DNA of 20,474 bases from an uncultured Peptococcaceae bacterium (GCA_938044045.1 CALIQN010000080.1:1-20474), one strand, 5' to 3'. Counted from the first letter of the stretch, positions 1-7,788 are shown. Notes: generated from the sequence alone by a model not told the origin. Numbers and translations are program-made.

Positions 1-1
1 T

Positions 2-148
2 GATCACCCACACGGTGGTGGTGAAGGTAGAGCACCTATCGGTCGTAAGTCACCTGTCAGCCCATGGGGTAAAGTGGCTCACGGTGGTAAGACTCGTAAG
101 AAGAGAAATGTTAATGACAAGTATATTGTACACCCAAGAAAGAAATAG
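2..148 (+). CDS. rplB: 50S ribosomal protein L2, C-terminal 48 residues (cut by window edge)
   Basis: Only the last 48 codons are present. They read DHPHGGGEGRAPIGRKSP and then a basic tail ending HPRKK. The HPHGGGEGR motif is the hallmark of the L2 C-terminal domain, which sits at the peptidyl transferase centre of 23S rRNA. L2 is a primary rRNA-binding protein needed for subunit association and peptide-bond formation. The gene is immediately followed by rpsS, the usual S10-operon order. The 5' part lies outside the window, so start and full length cannot be judged. Confidence 0.95.
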   Translation, partial: DHPHGGGEGRAPIGRKSPVSPWGKVAHGGKTRKKRNVNDKYIVHPRKK

Positions 149-183
149 GGTAGCAATTAAGGCTGAAAGGGGGAGAAACCTTT

Positions 184-462
184 ATGGGCAGATCGCTTAA
201 AAAAGGACCTTTTGTTGACGCTAAGCTTTATGCAAAAGTAGTCAAAATGAATGAAACAAACAATAAATCTGTGATTAAGACATGGTCACGTTCTTCTACT
301 ATCTTCCCAGAATTTATCGGGCATACCTTTGCTGTACACAACGGCAGAAAACATATCCCGGTATATGTTACTGAAGACATGGTAGGACATAAATTAGGAG
401 AATTTTCACCAACTCGCACCTTTGGTGGGCACGCAGGGGAAAAATCTTCATCAGTACGATAG
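184..462 (+). CDS. rpsS: 30S ribosomal protein S19
   Basis: The product is 92 residues, the normal bacterial S19 length. It opens MGRSLKKGPFVD and carries the conserved segment IGHTFAVHNGRKHIPVYVTE, followed by a GEFSPTRTF block. S19 binds the head of 16S rRNA as a complex with S13 near the A-site tRNA. A purine-rich AAAGGGGGAG ribosome binding site lies about 7 bases before the ATG. The position between rplB and rplV fits the S10 operon. Nothing unusual was seen. Confidence 0.97.
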   Translation: MGRSLKKGPFVDAKLYAKVVKMNETNNKSVIKTWSRSSTIFPEFIGHTFAVHNGRKHIPVYVTEDMVGHKLGEFSPTRTFGGHAGEKSSSVR

Positions 463-480
463 CAGAAAGGAGATAGTCTA

Positions 481-813
481 GTGGAAGCAAAAGCAGTTGC
501 AAGAACAGTTCGCATTTCTCCACGTAAGGCACGCCAAGTGGTTGACCTTATCCGTGGGAAAGACATTAATGAAGCTTACACCATTTTGAAATTTACTCCA
601 CATAAGGGTTCTGCAATCGTGACAAAGGTTTTAAAATCTGCTGTTGCCAATGCGGAACATAACTATGATATGAATACCGAAAACTTATTTGTTAGTGCGA
701 CTTATGTTGATCAAGGTCCTAGCTTGAAGCGTTTCAAACCAAGAGCTATGGGTAGAGCAGACGGAATCACTAAAAGAACCAGTCATATCACAGTTGTGGT
801 AAGCGAAAGATAG
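481..813 (+). CDS. rplV: 50S ribosomal protein L22
   Basis: The 110-residue product matches the usual L22 size. It starts from GTG, with AGAAAGGAG (463-471) about 9 bases upstream. Family signatures are RISPRKARQVVDLIRGK near the N-terminus, and the C-terminal beta-hairpin region around GPSLKRFKPRAMGRADGI, whose tip lines the peptide exit tunnel and is the site of macrolide-resistance changes in other bacteria. It ends with HITVVVSER. L22 is an early assembly protein of the 50S subunit. It sits between rpsS and rpsC with short gaps, so it is co-transcribed. Confidence 0.97.
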   Translation: MEAKAVARTVRISPRKARQVVDLIRGKDINEAYTILKFTPHKGSAIVTKVLKSAVANAEHNYDMNTENLFVSATYVDQGPSLKRFKPRAMGRADGITKRTSHITVVVSER

Positions 814-823
814 GAGGAAAGAG

Positions 824-1492
824 ATGGGTCAAAAAGTCAATCCGATAGGTTTGCGTGTTGGCGTTATTCGTGATTGGGATGCTAGATGGTACGCAAACGA
901 TAAAAACTATGTTGATCTCCTCCATGAAGACTTTAAAATTCGTAAATTTGTTAAAGCTAAGTTATTTGATAGTGGCATCTCAAGCGTTATTATCGAACGT
1001 ACAGGGGTCACTAAGGTAAAAATTACCGTTCATACAGCAAAACCTGGTATCGTTATTGGTCGTCAAGGGGCTGCTATTGAAGTTCTTCGTGGGGAATTAA
1101 AGAAGATGACAGGTAAAGATGTCTTTATCAATGTCATTGAAGTTAAAAAACCAGATGCAGATGCACAACTCATTGCTGAATCTGTTGCTGATAGTCTTGT
1201 ACGTAGAATGCCTTTCCGTCGTGCGATGAAACAAGCACTTCAAAGAGCAAAACGTGCTGGCGCAAAAGGTATGAAAATCGCAATTAGTGGTCGTTTAGCT
1301 GGTGCTGATATCGCACGTACAGAATGGGCGAGCGAAGGTAAGGTACCACTTCATACATTAAGAGCAAATATTGATTATGGATTTTATGAAGCCGATACCA
1401 CTTATGGTAAAATAGGTGTTAAAGTATGGATTTACAACGGAGAAGTTCTCCCAGAAGAAAAAAGAAGCACCAAAAAGGAAGGAGGTCGCTAA
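824..1492 (+). CDS. rpsC: 30S ribosomal protein S3
   Basis: The 222-residue product opens MGQKVNPIGLRVGVIRDWDA, the standard S3 N-terminus. It contains a KH RNA-binding domain with the GXXG loop at IGRQG (about residues 77-81). The C-terminal domain block RRMPFRRAMKQ and SGRLAGADIAR follows. S3 lies at the mRNA entry tunnel of the 30S head and contributes to mRNA unwinding. AGGAGGAA (812-819) precedes the ATG and overlaps the rplV stop. The lysine/glutamate-rich last residues also encode the ribosome binding site for rplP. Confidence 0.97.
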   Translation: MGQKVNPIGLRVGVIRDWDARWYANDKNYVDLLHEDFKIRKFVKAKLFDSGISSVIIERTGVTKVKITVHTAKPGIVIGRQGAAIEVLRGELKKMTGKDVFINVIEVKKPDADAQLIAESVADSLVRRMPFRRAMKQALQRAKRAGAKGMKIAISGRLAGADIARTEWASEGKVPLHTLRANIDYGFYEADTTYGKIGVKVWIYNGEVLPEEKRSTKKEGGR

Positions 1493-1495
1493 GTT

Positions 1496-1927
1496 ATGTT
1501 GATGCCTAAAAGAACAAAATGGCGTAGACCGCATCGCAGATCTTTAAAGGGTAAAGCACATAAAGGGACAAAGGTCACTTATGGTGAATATGGTCTTCAA
1601 GCGACCACTGGACACTGGATTACAAGCAGACAAATCGAAGCTGCTCGTATTGCAATGACCCGTTATATCAAACGTGGTGGTAACGTTTGGATTAAAATCT
1701 TCCCTGATCAACCAGTTACTGCAAAACCTGCAGAAGTCCGCATGGGTTCTGGTAAAGGGGCGCCTGATTACTGGGTAGCAGTTGTTAAACCTGGCCGTGT
1801 AATGTTTGAACTTTCTGGCGTATCAGAAGAAGTTGCACGTGAGGCGTTGAGACTTGCTATGCATAAGTTGCCAGTAAAATGTAAAATCGTTAAGAGAGAA
1901 ATGGAGGGTGAATTAAATGAAGGTTAG
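1496..1927 (+). CDS. rplP: 50S ribosomal protein L16
   Basis: The 143-residue product starts MLMPKRTKWRRPHRR, typical of Bacillota L16. This supports the ATG at 1496 over the internal ATG two codons later. Conserved parts include ITSRQIEAARIAMTRYIKRGG and the RMGSGKGAPDYWVAVVKPG block. L16 helps position the A-site tRNA and completes the 50S central protuberance. GGAGG lies inside the rpsC 3' end. The last 11 bases overlap the start of rpmC, so the two are probably translationally coupled. Confidence 0.97.
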   Translation: MLMPKRTKWRRPHRRSLKGKAHKGTKVTYGEYGLQATTGHWITSRQIEAARIAMTRYIKRGGNVWIKIFPDQPVTAKPAEVRMGSGKGAPDYWVAVVKPGRVMFELSGVSEEVAREALRLAMHKLPVKCKIVKREMEGELNEG

Positions 1928-2120
1928 TGCTTTAAGAGAACTCTCTGATAAAGAACTACAAGAGAAGGTAATTGCGCTTAAAGAAGAACTTTTTAATTTA
2001 CGCTTCCAAGCGGCGACAGGGCAATTGGAAAATCCAATGCAAATTAAGACGGTTCGTAAAGACATTGCCAAAGCTAAGACAGTTATTCGTGAACGCGAAT
2101 TGGCTCAAGAAGCTAACTGA
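1917..2120 (+). CDS. rpmC: 50S ribosomal protein L29
   Basis: The 67-residue, mostly helical product MKVSALRELSDKELQEKV has the L29 core EELFNLRFQAATGQLENP and an IRERE tail, matching the two-helix hairpin fold of the family. L29 sits near the exit tunnel next to L23 and helps form the docking surface for SRP and trigger factor. The start overlaps rplP by 11 bases, with ATGGAGGGTG (1901-1910) as ribosome binding site. rpsQ follows after 14 bases. Confidence 0.97.
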   Translation: MKVSALRELSDKELQEKVIALKEELFNLRFQAATGQLENPMQIKTVRKDIAKAKTVIRERELAQEAN

Positions 2121-2134
2121 TAGGAGGAAATAAA

Positions 2135-2398
2135 GTGGCAGAACGTAATATGAGAAAAGTTCGCTATGGAGTTGTTACAAGCGATAAAATGGACAAAACC
2201 GTTGTTGTTGCTGTTGATACGCATAGCCGCCATCCTCTGTATGGCAAAATCGCAAAGCGAACAAAATTATATAAAGTACACGACGAATTAAACCAAGCTG
2301 GTGTTGGGGACAAGGTTAAAATCATGGAAACTCGTCCTCTTTCTAAGACCAAAAGATGGCGTTTAGTTGAAATTGTGGAAAAAGCAGTTATTATATAA
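2135..2398 (+). CDS. rpsQ: 30S ribosomal protein S17
   Basis: The 87-residue product begins at GTG behind TAGGAGGAAA (2121-2130), read as MAERNMRKVRYGVVTSDKMD. It shows the S17 OB-fold signatures KTVVVAVDTHSRHPLYGK and GDKVKIMETRPLSKTKRW. S17 is a primary 16S rRNA binder that organises the 5' domain of the 30S body. The length and the context between rpmC and rplN are standard. Confidence 0.97.
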   Translation: MAERNMRKVRYGVVTSDKMDKTVVVAVDTHSRHPLYGKIAKRTKLYKVHDELNQAGVGDKVKIMETRPLSKTKRWRLVEIVEKAVII

Positions 2399-2425
2399 TT
2401 TATTCGCGGCGAAAGGAGGATCCCT

Positions 2426-2794
2426 ATGATTCAACAGGAAACTAGACTTAAAGTCGGTGACAATACAGGTGCAAAAGAACTCCTCTGTATCCGCGTTTTA
2501 GGTGGTACAAATCGCCGTTACGCATCAGTTGGGGACATTATTGTTTGTGCAGTTAAGGAAGCTACACCCGGTGGCGTTGTCAAGAAAGGGGACGTTGTAA
2601 AGGCAGTTGTTGTCCGTACAGTTCGTCCAGTTAAACGCCCTGACGGATCTTATATCCGTTTTAGCGAAAATGCTGCAGTTGTCATCAAAGAAGATAAAAG
2701 CCCAAGAGGAACTCGTATATTTGGGCCTGTAGCTAGAGAGCTCAGAGAAAAAGATTTCATGAAAATCGTATCTCTCGCTCCTGAAGTGTTATAA
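2426..2794 (+). CDS. rplN: 50S ribosomal protein L14
   Basis: The product is exactly 122 residues, the near-invariant L14 length. It starts MIQQETRLKVGDNTGAKELL and contains the conserved ATPGGVVKKGDVVKAVVVRT and the RIFGPVARELR block near the C-terminus. L14 binds 23S rRNA at the subunit interface, contributes to bridges with 16S rRNA, and is the docking site for the silencing factor RsfS. A strong AAAGGAGGAT (2412-2421) precedes the ATG. Confidence 0.98.
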   Translation: MIQQETRLKVGDNTGAKELLCIRVLGGTNRRYASVGDIIVCAVKEATPGGVVKKGDVVKAVVVRTVRPVKRPDGSYIRFSENAAVVIKEDKSPRGTRIFGPVARELREKDFMKIVSLAPEVL

Positions 2795-2818
2795 TAATTC
2801 GCCTCGGAGGTGAAAATA

Positions 2819-3133
2819 GTGGCAAAAATGAACGTAAAAAAAGGCGATATGGTTATCGTTATCGCAGGTAAAGATAAAAATAAAGTAGGGAAAGTTCTAA
2901 AGGCTATTCCTAGTGAGTCACGTGTCATTGTGGAAGGCGTTTCTATGATTAAACGCCACACTAAGCCTTCTCAAAAAGATCCTCAAGGTGGGATTATTGA
3001 AAGAGAAGCAGCAATCCACGTTTCAAACGTTATGCCATATGATGAATCAGTGAAGAAGGGTTCACGTGTCGGACATAAAATGGTAGATGGTAAAAAAGTT
3101 CGTTACTTCAAAACAAGTGGAAATACATTCTAG
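2819..3133 (+). CDS. rplX: 50S ribosomal protein L24
   Basis: The chosen GTG at 2819 gives 104 residues starting MAKMNVKKGDMVIVIAGKDK. An in-frame GTG at 2810 lies inside the ribosome binding site CGGAGGTG (2805-2812) and is therefore unlikely to be used. The KOW motif is visible as GDMVIVIAGKDKNKVGKV, with VEGVSMIKRHTKPSQ and PQGGIIEREA further on. L24 initiates 50S assembly by binding the 5' domain of 23S rRNA, and later lines the tunnel exit. Confidence 0.96.
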   Translation: MAKMNVKKGDMVIVIAGKDKNKVGKVLKAIPSESRVIVEGVSMIKRHTKPSQKDPQGGIIEREAAIHVSNVMPYDESVKKGSRVGHKMVDGKKVRYFKTSGNTF

Positions 3134-3148
3134 AAAGGAGGACAATAG

Positions 3149-3688
3149 ATGGCTAGATTAAAAGAGAAATATGTAAAAGAAATTATGCCAGCGCTTCAAA
3201 AAGAGTTTGGTTATACCAATGTTATGGCTATCCCAAAACTTGATAAAGTCATCATTAATATTGGCCTCGGGGAAGCTGTTCAAAATGATAAGGCAGTGGA
3301 CGCTGCTGTTGGTGATTTGACAATCATTTCTGGTCAAAAACCACTCGTTACTAGGGCTAAGAAATCAATTGCAGGTTTCAAATTAAGAGAAGGCATGCCA
3401 ATCGGTGTTAAGGTAACACTTCGTGGGGATCGCATGTATGAATTTGTCGATAGACTATTTAGCGTTGCACTTCCACGTGTACGTGACTTCCATGGCGTAC
3501 CTTCAAAGAGTTTTGATGGTCGTGGTAATTATAGCTTAGGCTTAAAAGAACAACTCATCTTCCCTGAAATTGACTATGATAAAATTGATAAGATTCGTGG
3601 TATGCAAGTTGTCTTTACGACTACCGCAAAGACAGACGAAGAAGGTCGTGCGCTTTTAGCACAACTTGGTATGCCATTTGCAGGCTAA
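3149..3688 (+). CDS. rplE: 50S ribosomal protein L5
   Basis: The 179-residue product matches typical L5 in length and in the blocks INIGLGEAVQN, KSIAGFKLREGMPIGVKVTL and the RDFHGVPSKSFDGRGNYSLG region. L5 binds 5S rRNA together with L18 and forms part of the central protuberance, contacting the P-site tRNA and S13. AAAGGAGG (3134-3141) lies about 7 bases before the ATG and begins at the rplX stop. Confidence 0.98.
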   Translation: MARLKEKYVKEIMPALQKEFGYTNVMAIPKLDKVIINIGLGEAVQNDKAVDAAVGDLTIISGQKPLVTRAKKSIAGFKLREGMPIGVKVTLRGDRMYEFVDRLFSVALPRVRDFHGVPSKSFDGRGNYSLGLKEQLIFPEIDYDKIDKIRGMQVVFTTTAKTDEEGRALLAQLGMPFAG

Positions 3689-3707
3689 TAGATGGAGGAA
3701 CGTATAG

Positions 3708-3977
3708 ATGGCTAAAAAAGCAATGGTTCAACGTGAACTAAAACGCCAAAAAATGGTAGCAAAATATGCAGCTAAGCGTGCAGAATTAATTGCAAATCAT
3801 GATTATGAAGGGCTTAGCAAGTTACCACGTGATGCGTCTCCTTCACGCTTACACAATCGTTGTAAGGTGACTGGACGTCCACATGGTTATATGCGTAAAT
3901 TTGGAATGTGTCGTGTAACTTTCCGTGAGTTAGCAAACGAAGGCAAAATTCCTGGCGTTACAAAGGCAAGTTGGTAA
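3708..3977 (+). CDS. rpsN: 30S ribosomal protein S14, long zinc-independent type
   Basis: The product is 89 residues, not the 61-residue zinc-ribbon form that is common at this locus in Bacillota. It matches the long form through KLPRDASPSRLHNRC, TGRPHGYMRKFG and the terminal IPGVTKASW. Only Cys52 and Cys68 remain of the positions that carry the zinc Cys4 in the short form, so zinc binding is not expected. S14 is needed for 30S head assembly beside S3 and S10. The ribosome binding site is TGGAGGAA (3693-3700). Confidence 0.96.
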   Translation: MAKKAMVQRELKRQKMVAKYAAKRAELIANHDYEGLSKLPRDASPSRLHNRCKVTGRPHGYMRKFGMCRVTFRELANEGKIPGVTKASW

Positions 3978-4007
3978 GATAAATCCTTTAAAGGGGGTCA
4001 CAAATAT

Positions 4008-4409
4008 ATGGTAATGACAGATCCAATCGCGGATTTTCTAACAAGAATCCGTAATGCAAATATGTCAATGCACGCCAATGTCGAAATCCCATCTTCAAAG
4101 GTAAAAGTTGCACTAGCTGAAATTTTGCACCAAGAAGGCTATATTGCAAACTTTGAAGTTAAAGAAGATGAAGGCAACAAGGCAACAATGAAAATTACAC
4201 TAAAATATAGCCCAGAGAAAGAACGCGTTATCACAGGTTTGAAACGTATTTCAAAACCAGGCTTAAAAGTGTATTGCAAAAAAGATAATATTCCAAAAGT
4301 ACTTGGTGGTCTTGGTGTAGCAGTAATTTCTACTTCCCAAGGCGTTATGACAGATAGAGAAGCAAGAGCTAAGGGTCTCGGTGGCGAAGTACTCTGCTAT
4401 ATATGGTAA
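4008..4409 (+). CDS. rpsH: 30S ribosomal protein S8
   Basis: The 133-residue product opens MVMTDPIADFLTRIRNANM, the usual Bacillota S8 start, and ends with the conserved STSQGVMTDREARAKGLGGE block and CYIW. S8 is a primary 16S rRNA binder of the 30S platform. In other bacteria it represses the spc operon by binding its own mRNA near rplE. Whether that happens here cannot be read from the sequence. AAGGGGGT (3991-3998) is the ribosome binding site. An internal ATG two codons in is less likely. Confidence 0.97.
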   Translation: MVMTDPIADFLTRIRNANMSMHANVEIPSSKVKVALAEILHQEGYIANFEVKEDEGNKATMKITLKYSPEKERVITGLKRISKPGLKVYCKKDNIPKVLGGLGVAVISTSQGVMTDREARAKGLGGEVLCYIW

Positions 4410-4433
4410 AATAATAACTAGGGAGGTGGAAAG

Positions 4434-4979
4434 ATGTCTCGTATCGGCAAAAAACCGATTACTATCCCTGATGGTGTAACGGTAGAATTAACTGATAAAA
4501 ACTATGCAACAGTAAAAGGTCCTAAAGGTAGCTTAGAAAAGCAATTACCAGAAGCTATGGTAATTAAACAAGAAGAAGGCGTGGTAACTGTTGCTTGTCC
4601 AAATGATGATGTGAGAAATTATGGTAATCTCTGGGGACTTACTAGAACTCTTTTAAACAACATGGTACTTGGTGTAACTGAAGGTTTTTCCAAGACGCTT
4701 GTGATGAAAGGGGTAGGTTACAGAGCATTAATGCAAGGTAAGAAGCTTGTCCTTAGTGTAGGTTATTCACATCCAATCGAATTTGATCCAGAAGATGGAC
4801 TAGAAATCGAAGCACCTGAAGCGACTAAGATTATAATCAAGGGTTTGGATAAGCAGAAGGTTGGTGCTTTAGCCGCTGACATTCGCGCAACTCGTCCGCT
4901 TGAACCTTACAAAGGTAAAGGTCTTCGTTATGAAAATGAAACCATTAAGCTTAAAGCTGGTAAGACTGGTAGCAAGTAA
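4434..4979 (+). CDS. rplF: 50S ribosomal protein L6
   Basis: The 181-residue product starts MSRIGKKPITIPDGVTVEL and has the two repeated L6 domains. The first contains VKGPKGSLEKQLP. The second contains MKGVGYRALMQGKKLVLSVGYSHP, with IRATRPLEPYKGKGLRYENE near the end. L6 lies at the base of the L7/L12 stalk close to the sarcin-ricin loop, where elongation factors bind. GGGAGGTG (4421-4428) is 5 bases before the ATG. Confidence 0.98.
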   Translation: MSRIGKKPITIPDGVTVELTDKNYATVKGPKGSLEKQLPEAMVIKQEEGVVTVACPNDDVRNYGNLWGLTRTLLNNMVLGVTEGFSKTLVMKGVGYRALMQGKKLVLSVGYSHPIEFDPEDGLEIEAPEATKIIIKGLDKQKVGALAADIRATRPLEPYKGKGLRYENETIKLKAGKTGSK

Positions 4980-5001
4980 TCGCGGAAAGGAGTGAGTTGG
5001 G

Positions 5002-5355
5002 TTGAAAAAGCAATATGATAGAAAAGCCGTTCGTGCAAATAAACATCGCCGTTTACGCTTTACATTGCGTGGTACGTCTGAACGTCCTCGTTTGGCTGTT
5101 TTCCGTAGTGCAAGACATATTTATGCCCAAGTAATTGATGACACTAAGGGAGTAACCCTTTGCTGTGCTTCTACCTTGGATACTAAATGTGAAGGGAATA
5201 AAACTGAAGTGGCTAATCAAGTTGGTCAAGCAGTTGCTAAAAAAGCCCTTGAGGCAGGTATCAAACAAGTTGTCTTCGATCGTGGTGGTAATATCTATCA
5301 TGGCCGTATTAAAGCTTTAGCTGAAGGTGCAAGAGAAGGCGGCTTAGAGTTCTAA
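5002..5355 (+). CDS. rplR: 50S ribosomal protein L18
   Basis: The 117-residue product is read from TTG at 5002, since AAAGGAGTGA (4986-4995) is correctly spaced only for it and no in-frame ATG lies nearby. Family blocks are KHRRLRFTLRGTSERPRLAVFRS, HIYAQVIDD and the C-terminal FDRGGNIYHGRIKALAEGARE. L18 binds 5S rRNA and tethers it to the 50S with L5. Length is normal, and rpsE follows after 25 bases. Confidence 0.97.
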   Translation: MKKQYDRKAVRANKHRRLRFTLRGTSERPRLAVFRSARHIYAQVIDDTKGVTLCCASTLDTKCEGNKTEVANQVGQAVAKKALEAGIKQVVFDRGGNIYHGRIKALAEGAREGGLEF

Positions 5356-5380
5356 TTCCGATGAAAAGGGAGGGAAAAGC

Positions 5381-5886
5381 GTGAGTAGAGAAATTATTGA
5401 TGCAAAAGAACTCGATCTACAAGAAAGAGTTGTAACCATAAATCGTGTTGCTAAAGTTGTAAAAGGTGGTCGCCGTTTTAGCTTTGCAGCACTCGTCGTT
5501 GTAGGTAACGGCAATGGTATCGTTGGTGTCGGTATGGGTACGGCAATGAAGTGCCAGAAGCTATCCGTAAAGGCATTGAAGATGCAAAGAAAAATTTAGT
5601 ACGTGTACCTGTAGTAAATGACACTGTTCCTCATGAAATCATTGGTAAGTTTGGAGCAGCTCGTGTGATGTTAAAACCAGCTAGTGAAGGTACCGGGGTT
5701 ATCGCAGGTGGTGCGGTACGTGCAGTTGCTGAGCTTGCAGGGATTAAAAATATTCTCACAAAGTCATTGCGCAGCGATAACTTAATCAATATCGTAAAAG
5801 CGACAATGCAAGGTCTTACTAGCATGAAGAGTGCAGAAGAAATTGCAAAACTTCGCGGTAAATCTGTAGAAGAAATCTTAGGTTAG
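5381..5886 (+). CDS. rpsE: 30S ribosomal protein S5, split by a one-base frameshift
   Basis: Two overlapping frames together make a complete S5. From GTG 5381 (ribosome binding site AAGGGAGGG, 5366-5374) the frame reads the double-stranded RNA-binding domain through VVVGNGNGIVGVGMGTA, then goes out of frame at 5546. The correct continuation EVPEAIRKGIEDAKKN begins at GAA 5548 in the -1 frame and runs to the TAG at 5884-5886, including the KPASEGTGVIAGGAVRAVAE block. Adding one A in the run 5545-5546 (GCAAT to GCAAAT) restores TANEVPEA and a 168-residue protein of standard length. S5 is essential for 30S assembly and decoding fidelity. A base-calling or assembly error is the simplest reading. 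A true mutation or recoding cannot be excluded. Confidence 0.95.
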
Positions 5887-5896
5887 GAGGCACACG

Positions 5897-6079
5897 ATGG
5901 CAAATGTTAAAGTAACGCTTGTACGTTCTGTAATTGGCGCAAGCGAAAGACAGCGTAAGGTCGTCAAAGCCCTCGGACTTAAAAAGACTAATAGCTTTGT
6001 AGTAAAAGAAGATAATGCGTCTATCCGTGGTATGATTGACAAAGTTAGCCATTTGGTTAGCGTAGAAAAAATTGACTAA
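5897..6079 (+). CDS. rpmD: 50S ribosomal protein L30
   Basis: The 60-residue product has the L30 pattern: a first strand VKVTLVRSVIGAS, then RQRKVVKALGLKKTNSFVV, and a final helix and strand that includes RGMIDKVSHLV. L30 is a small peripheral 50S protein. AGGAGG (5885-5890) overlaps the rpsE stop codon, and rplO follows after 15 bases, so it belongs to the same transcript. Confidence 0.97.
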   Translation: MANVKVTLVRSVIGASERQRKVVKALGLKKTNSFVVKEDNASIRGMIDKVSHLVSVEKID

Positions 6080-6094
6080 TTAGGAGGTGTGAGA

Positions 6095-6541
6095 ATGAAA
6101 CTTCACGAGTTAAAACCGGCTGAAGGGTCAAAGCACGCCCTTAAGCGCAAAGGTAGAGGTCCAGGTTCTGGATTGGGTAAGACAGCAGGTAAAGGTCACA
6201 AAGGTCAAAAGGCTCGTTCTGGTGGGGGTAAAGGTCCTGGCTTTGAAGGGGGACAAACACCAATTCAACGTCGTTTACCAAAGAGAGGCTTTACCAATCA
6301 TCACTTCAGAACCCTTTATTCTGTTGTTAGCCTAGACACCTTAGATCGCTTTGATGCGGGTACAGTAGTAACACCTGAACTTTTAGTAGAATCAGGTTAT
6401 GTGAAACAAATGAAAAATGGTGGTGTGAAAGTCTTAAACAATGGTAATTTGACTAAAGCACTTACTGTTAAAGTTAACGCTTGTAGCCAAGGCGCAAGAG
6501 AAAAAATTGAGGCAGCTGGTGGAAGTATCGAGGTGATATAA
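6095..6541 (+). CDS. rplO: 50S ribosomal protein L15
   Basis: The 148-residue product starts MKLHELKPAEGSKHALKRKG. An in-frame GTG six bases earlier (6089) lies within the ribosome binding site AGGAGGTG (6082-6089) and is rejected as start. The glycine/lysine-rich stretch GRGPGSGLGKTAGKGHKGQK, the GFEGGQTPIQRRLPKRGF block and the C-terminal AAGGSIEVI identify L15, a late 50S assembly protein that threads through 23S rRNA. The stop TAA overlaps the secY ATG by one base (TAATG), suggesting translational coupling. Confidence 0.98.
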   Translation: MKLHELKPAEGSKHALKRKGRGPGSGLGKTAGKGHKGQKARSGGGKGPGFEGGQTPIQRRLPKRGFTNHHFRTLYSVVSLDTLDRFDAGTVVTPELLVESGYVKQMKNGGVKVLNNGNLTKALTVKVNACSQGAREKIEAAGGSIEVI

Positions 6542-7788
6542 TGTTAGGGACTTTAAAAAATGCCTTACAAACACCTGATACAAGAAAGAAAATCCTATTT
6601 ACCTTGATGATGTTCTTAGTTTTCCGTATTGGGAGTCATATCCCAGTACCTGGAATTGATTCATCGGTAATTGCTGAATTAATTAATAAAGCGAAATTAC
6701 TTGGTTTTTTTGATATTATTTCTGGGGGAGCTTTCAGGAACTTCTCCATTTTTGCAATGAGTATTACACCATACATTAACGCATCCATTATCATGCAGTT
6801 GATGACAGTCATCTCACCTCGTATTGAGGCATTGGCAAAGGATGATCGTAAAAAAATTGTCGAGTATACAAGATACTTGACTGTTGTTTTAGGGTTTATC
6901 CAAGCAATTGGGATTTCCTTATCCCTTCGTCGTGCGATTACTGATACGAGCACTTTGAGTCTTTTTGTCATCGTGATTTCTCTAACTGCTGGGACAGCTT
7001 GTCTCATGTGGATTGGGGAACTGATTACCGAAAAAGGTATTGGTAATGGGATCAGTTTGATTATTTTTGCAGGGATCGTTTCTCGTATTCCTCATGGTAT
7101 CATATACCTTTATGAATATTCTAAAGGTGGCGCTCTACAAATCTTAACTGTTATTGGTTTTTTGGTGCTTGCTTATCTCATCATTATGGCGGTTGTGGCT
7201 GTCCAACAAGGGGAAAGAAGAGTACCGATTCAATATGCTAAGCGTGTTGTAGGACGTAAAGTTTATGGTGGTCAATCTACTCACCTACCTATTAAAGTAA
7301 ACTCAGCTGGGGTTATTCCAGTTATCTTTGCGATGAGTCTTTTGATTTTCCCAGGTACCTTGGCAGCTTTCTTCCCAGATAGCCCAGCAGGTCAATGGGT
7401 AACAAGTCATTTCTCATTTAATAATTTACTTTACAATGTAGTATATGCTATATTGATTATTTTCTTTACCTATTTTTATTCTTCTATTACTTTTAATCCA
7501 ATTGATGTTGCGGATAACCTTCGTAAGAATGGTGGCTTTGTACCAGGGATTCGTCCAGGTCGCCCAACAGCAGAATACATTATGAAAGTAATGAATAGAA
7601 TTACACTTTTTGGGGCGATTTTCCTTGCGCTTATCGCAGTTATGCCAACACTTCTTACTTCTGCAACAGGGCTTGAAGTTTACTTTGGTGGAACATCACT
7701 CCTCATCGTTGTTGGGGTTGCCCTTGATACGATGAAACAGCTTGAAAGTAATATGTTAATGCGTAACTATAAAGGCTTTATGAAATAA
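6541..7788 (+). CDS. secY: Preprotein translocase channel subunit SecY
   Basis: The 415-residue integral membrane protein has about ten hydrophobic segments. Recognisable blocks are the N-terminal SHIPVPGID, the plug and second transmembrane region FSIFAMSITPYINASIIMQL, GNGISLIIFAGIVSR, the cytoplasmic loop QQGERRVPIQYAKR, and the late NPIDVADNLRKNGGFVPGIR. SecY forms the protein-conducting pore with SecE and SecG, and works with SecA. It should export NrfA and other surface proteins encoded here. The length is at the short end of the family but all core blocks are present. It sits in the standard place between rplO and adk. Confidence 0.98.
   Translation: MLGTLKNALQTPDTRKKILFTLMMFLVFRIGSHIPVPGIDSSVIAELINKAKLLGFFDIISGGAFRNFSIFAMSITPYINASIIMQLMTVISPRIEALAKDDRKKIVEYTRYLTVVLGFIQAIGISLSLRRAITDTSTLSLFVIVISLTAGTACLMWIGELITEKGIGNGISLIIFAGIVSRIPHGIIYLYEYSKGGALQILTVIGFLVLAYLIIMAVVAVQQGERRVPIQYAKRVVGRKVYGGQSTHLPIKVNSAGVIPVIFAMSLLIFPGTLAAFFPDSPAGQWVTSHFSFNNLLYNVVYAILIIFFTYFYSSITFNPIDVADNLRKNGGFVPGIRPGRPTAEYIMKVMNRITLFGAIFLALIAVMPTLLTSATGLEVYFGGTSLLIVVGVALDTMKQLESNMLMRNYKGFMK

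Noticed and set aside
228..566. 112-codon minus-strand frame across rpsS and rplV
   Set aside because: Antisense to two conserved ribosomal protein genes, with no independent support.
5540..5556. Programmed -1 frameshift signal in rpsE
   Set aside because: No slippery heptamer and no obvious downstream structure. rpsE is not known to me as a recoded gene, so a missing base is more likely.
6636..7007. 123-codon minus-strand frame inside secY
   Set aside because: Antisense to hydrophobic secY codons, which often gives open reverse frames. No start signals.
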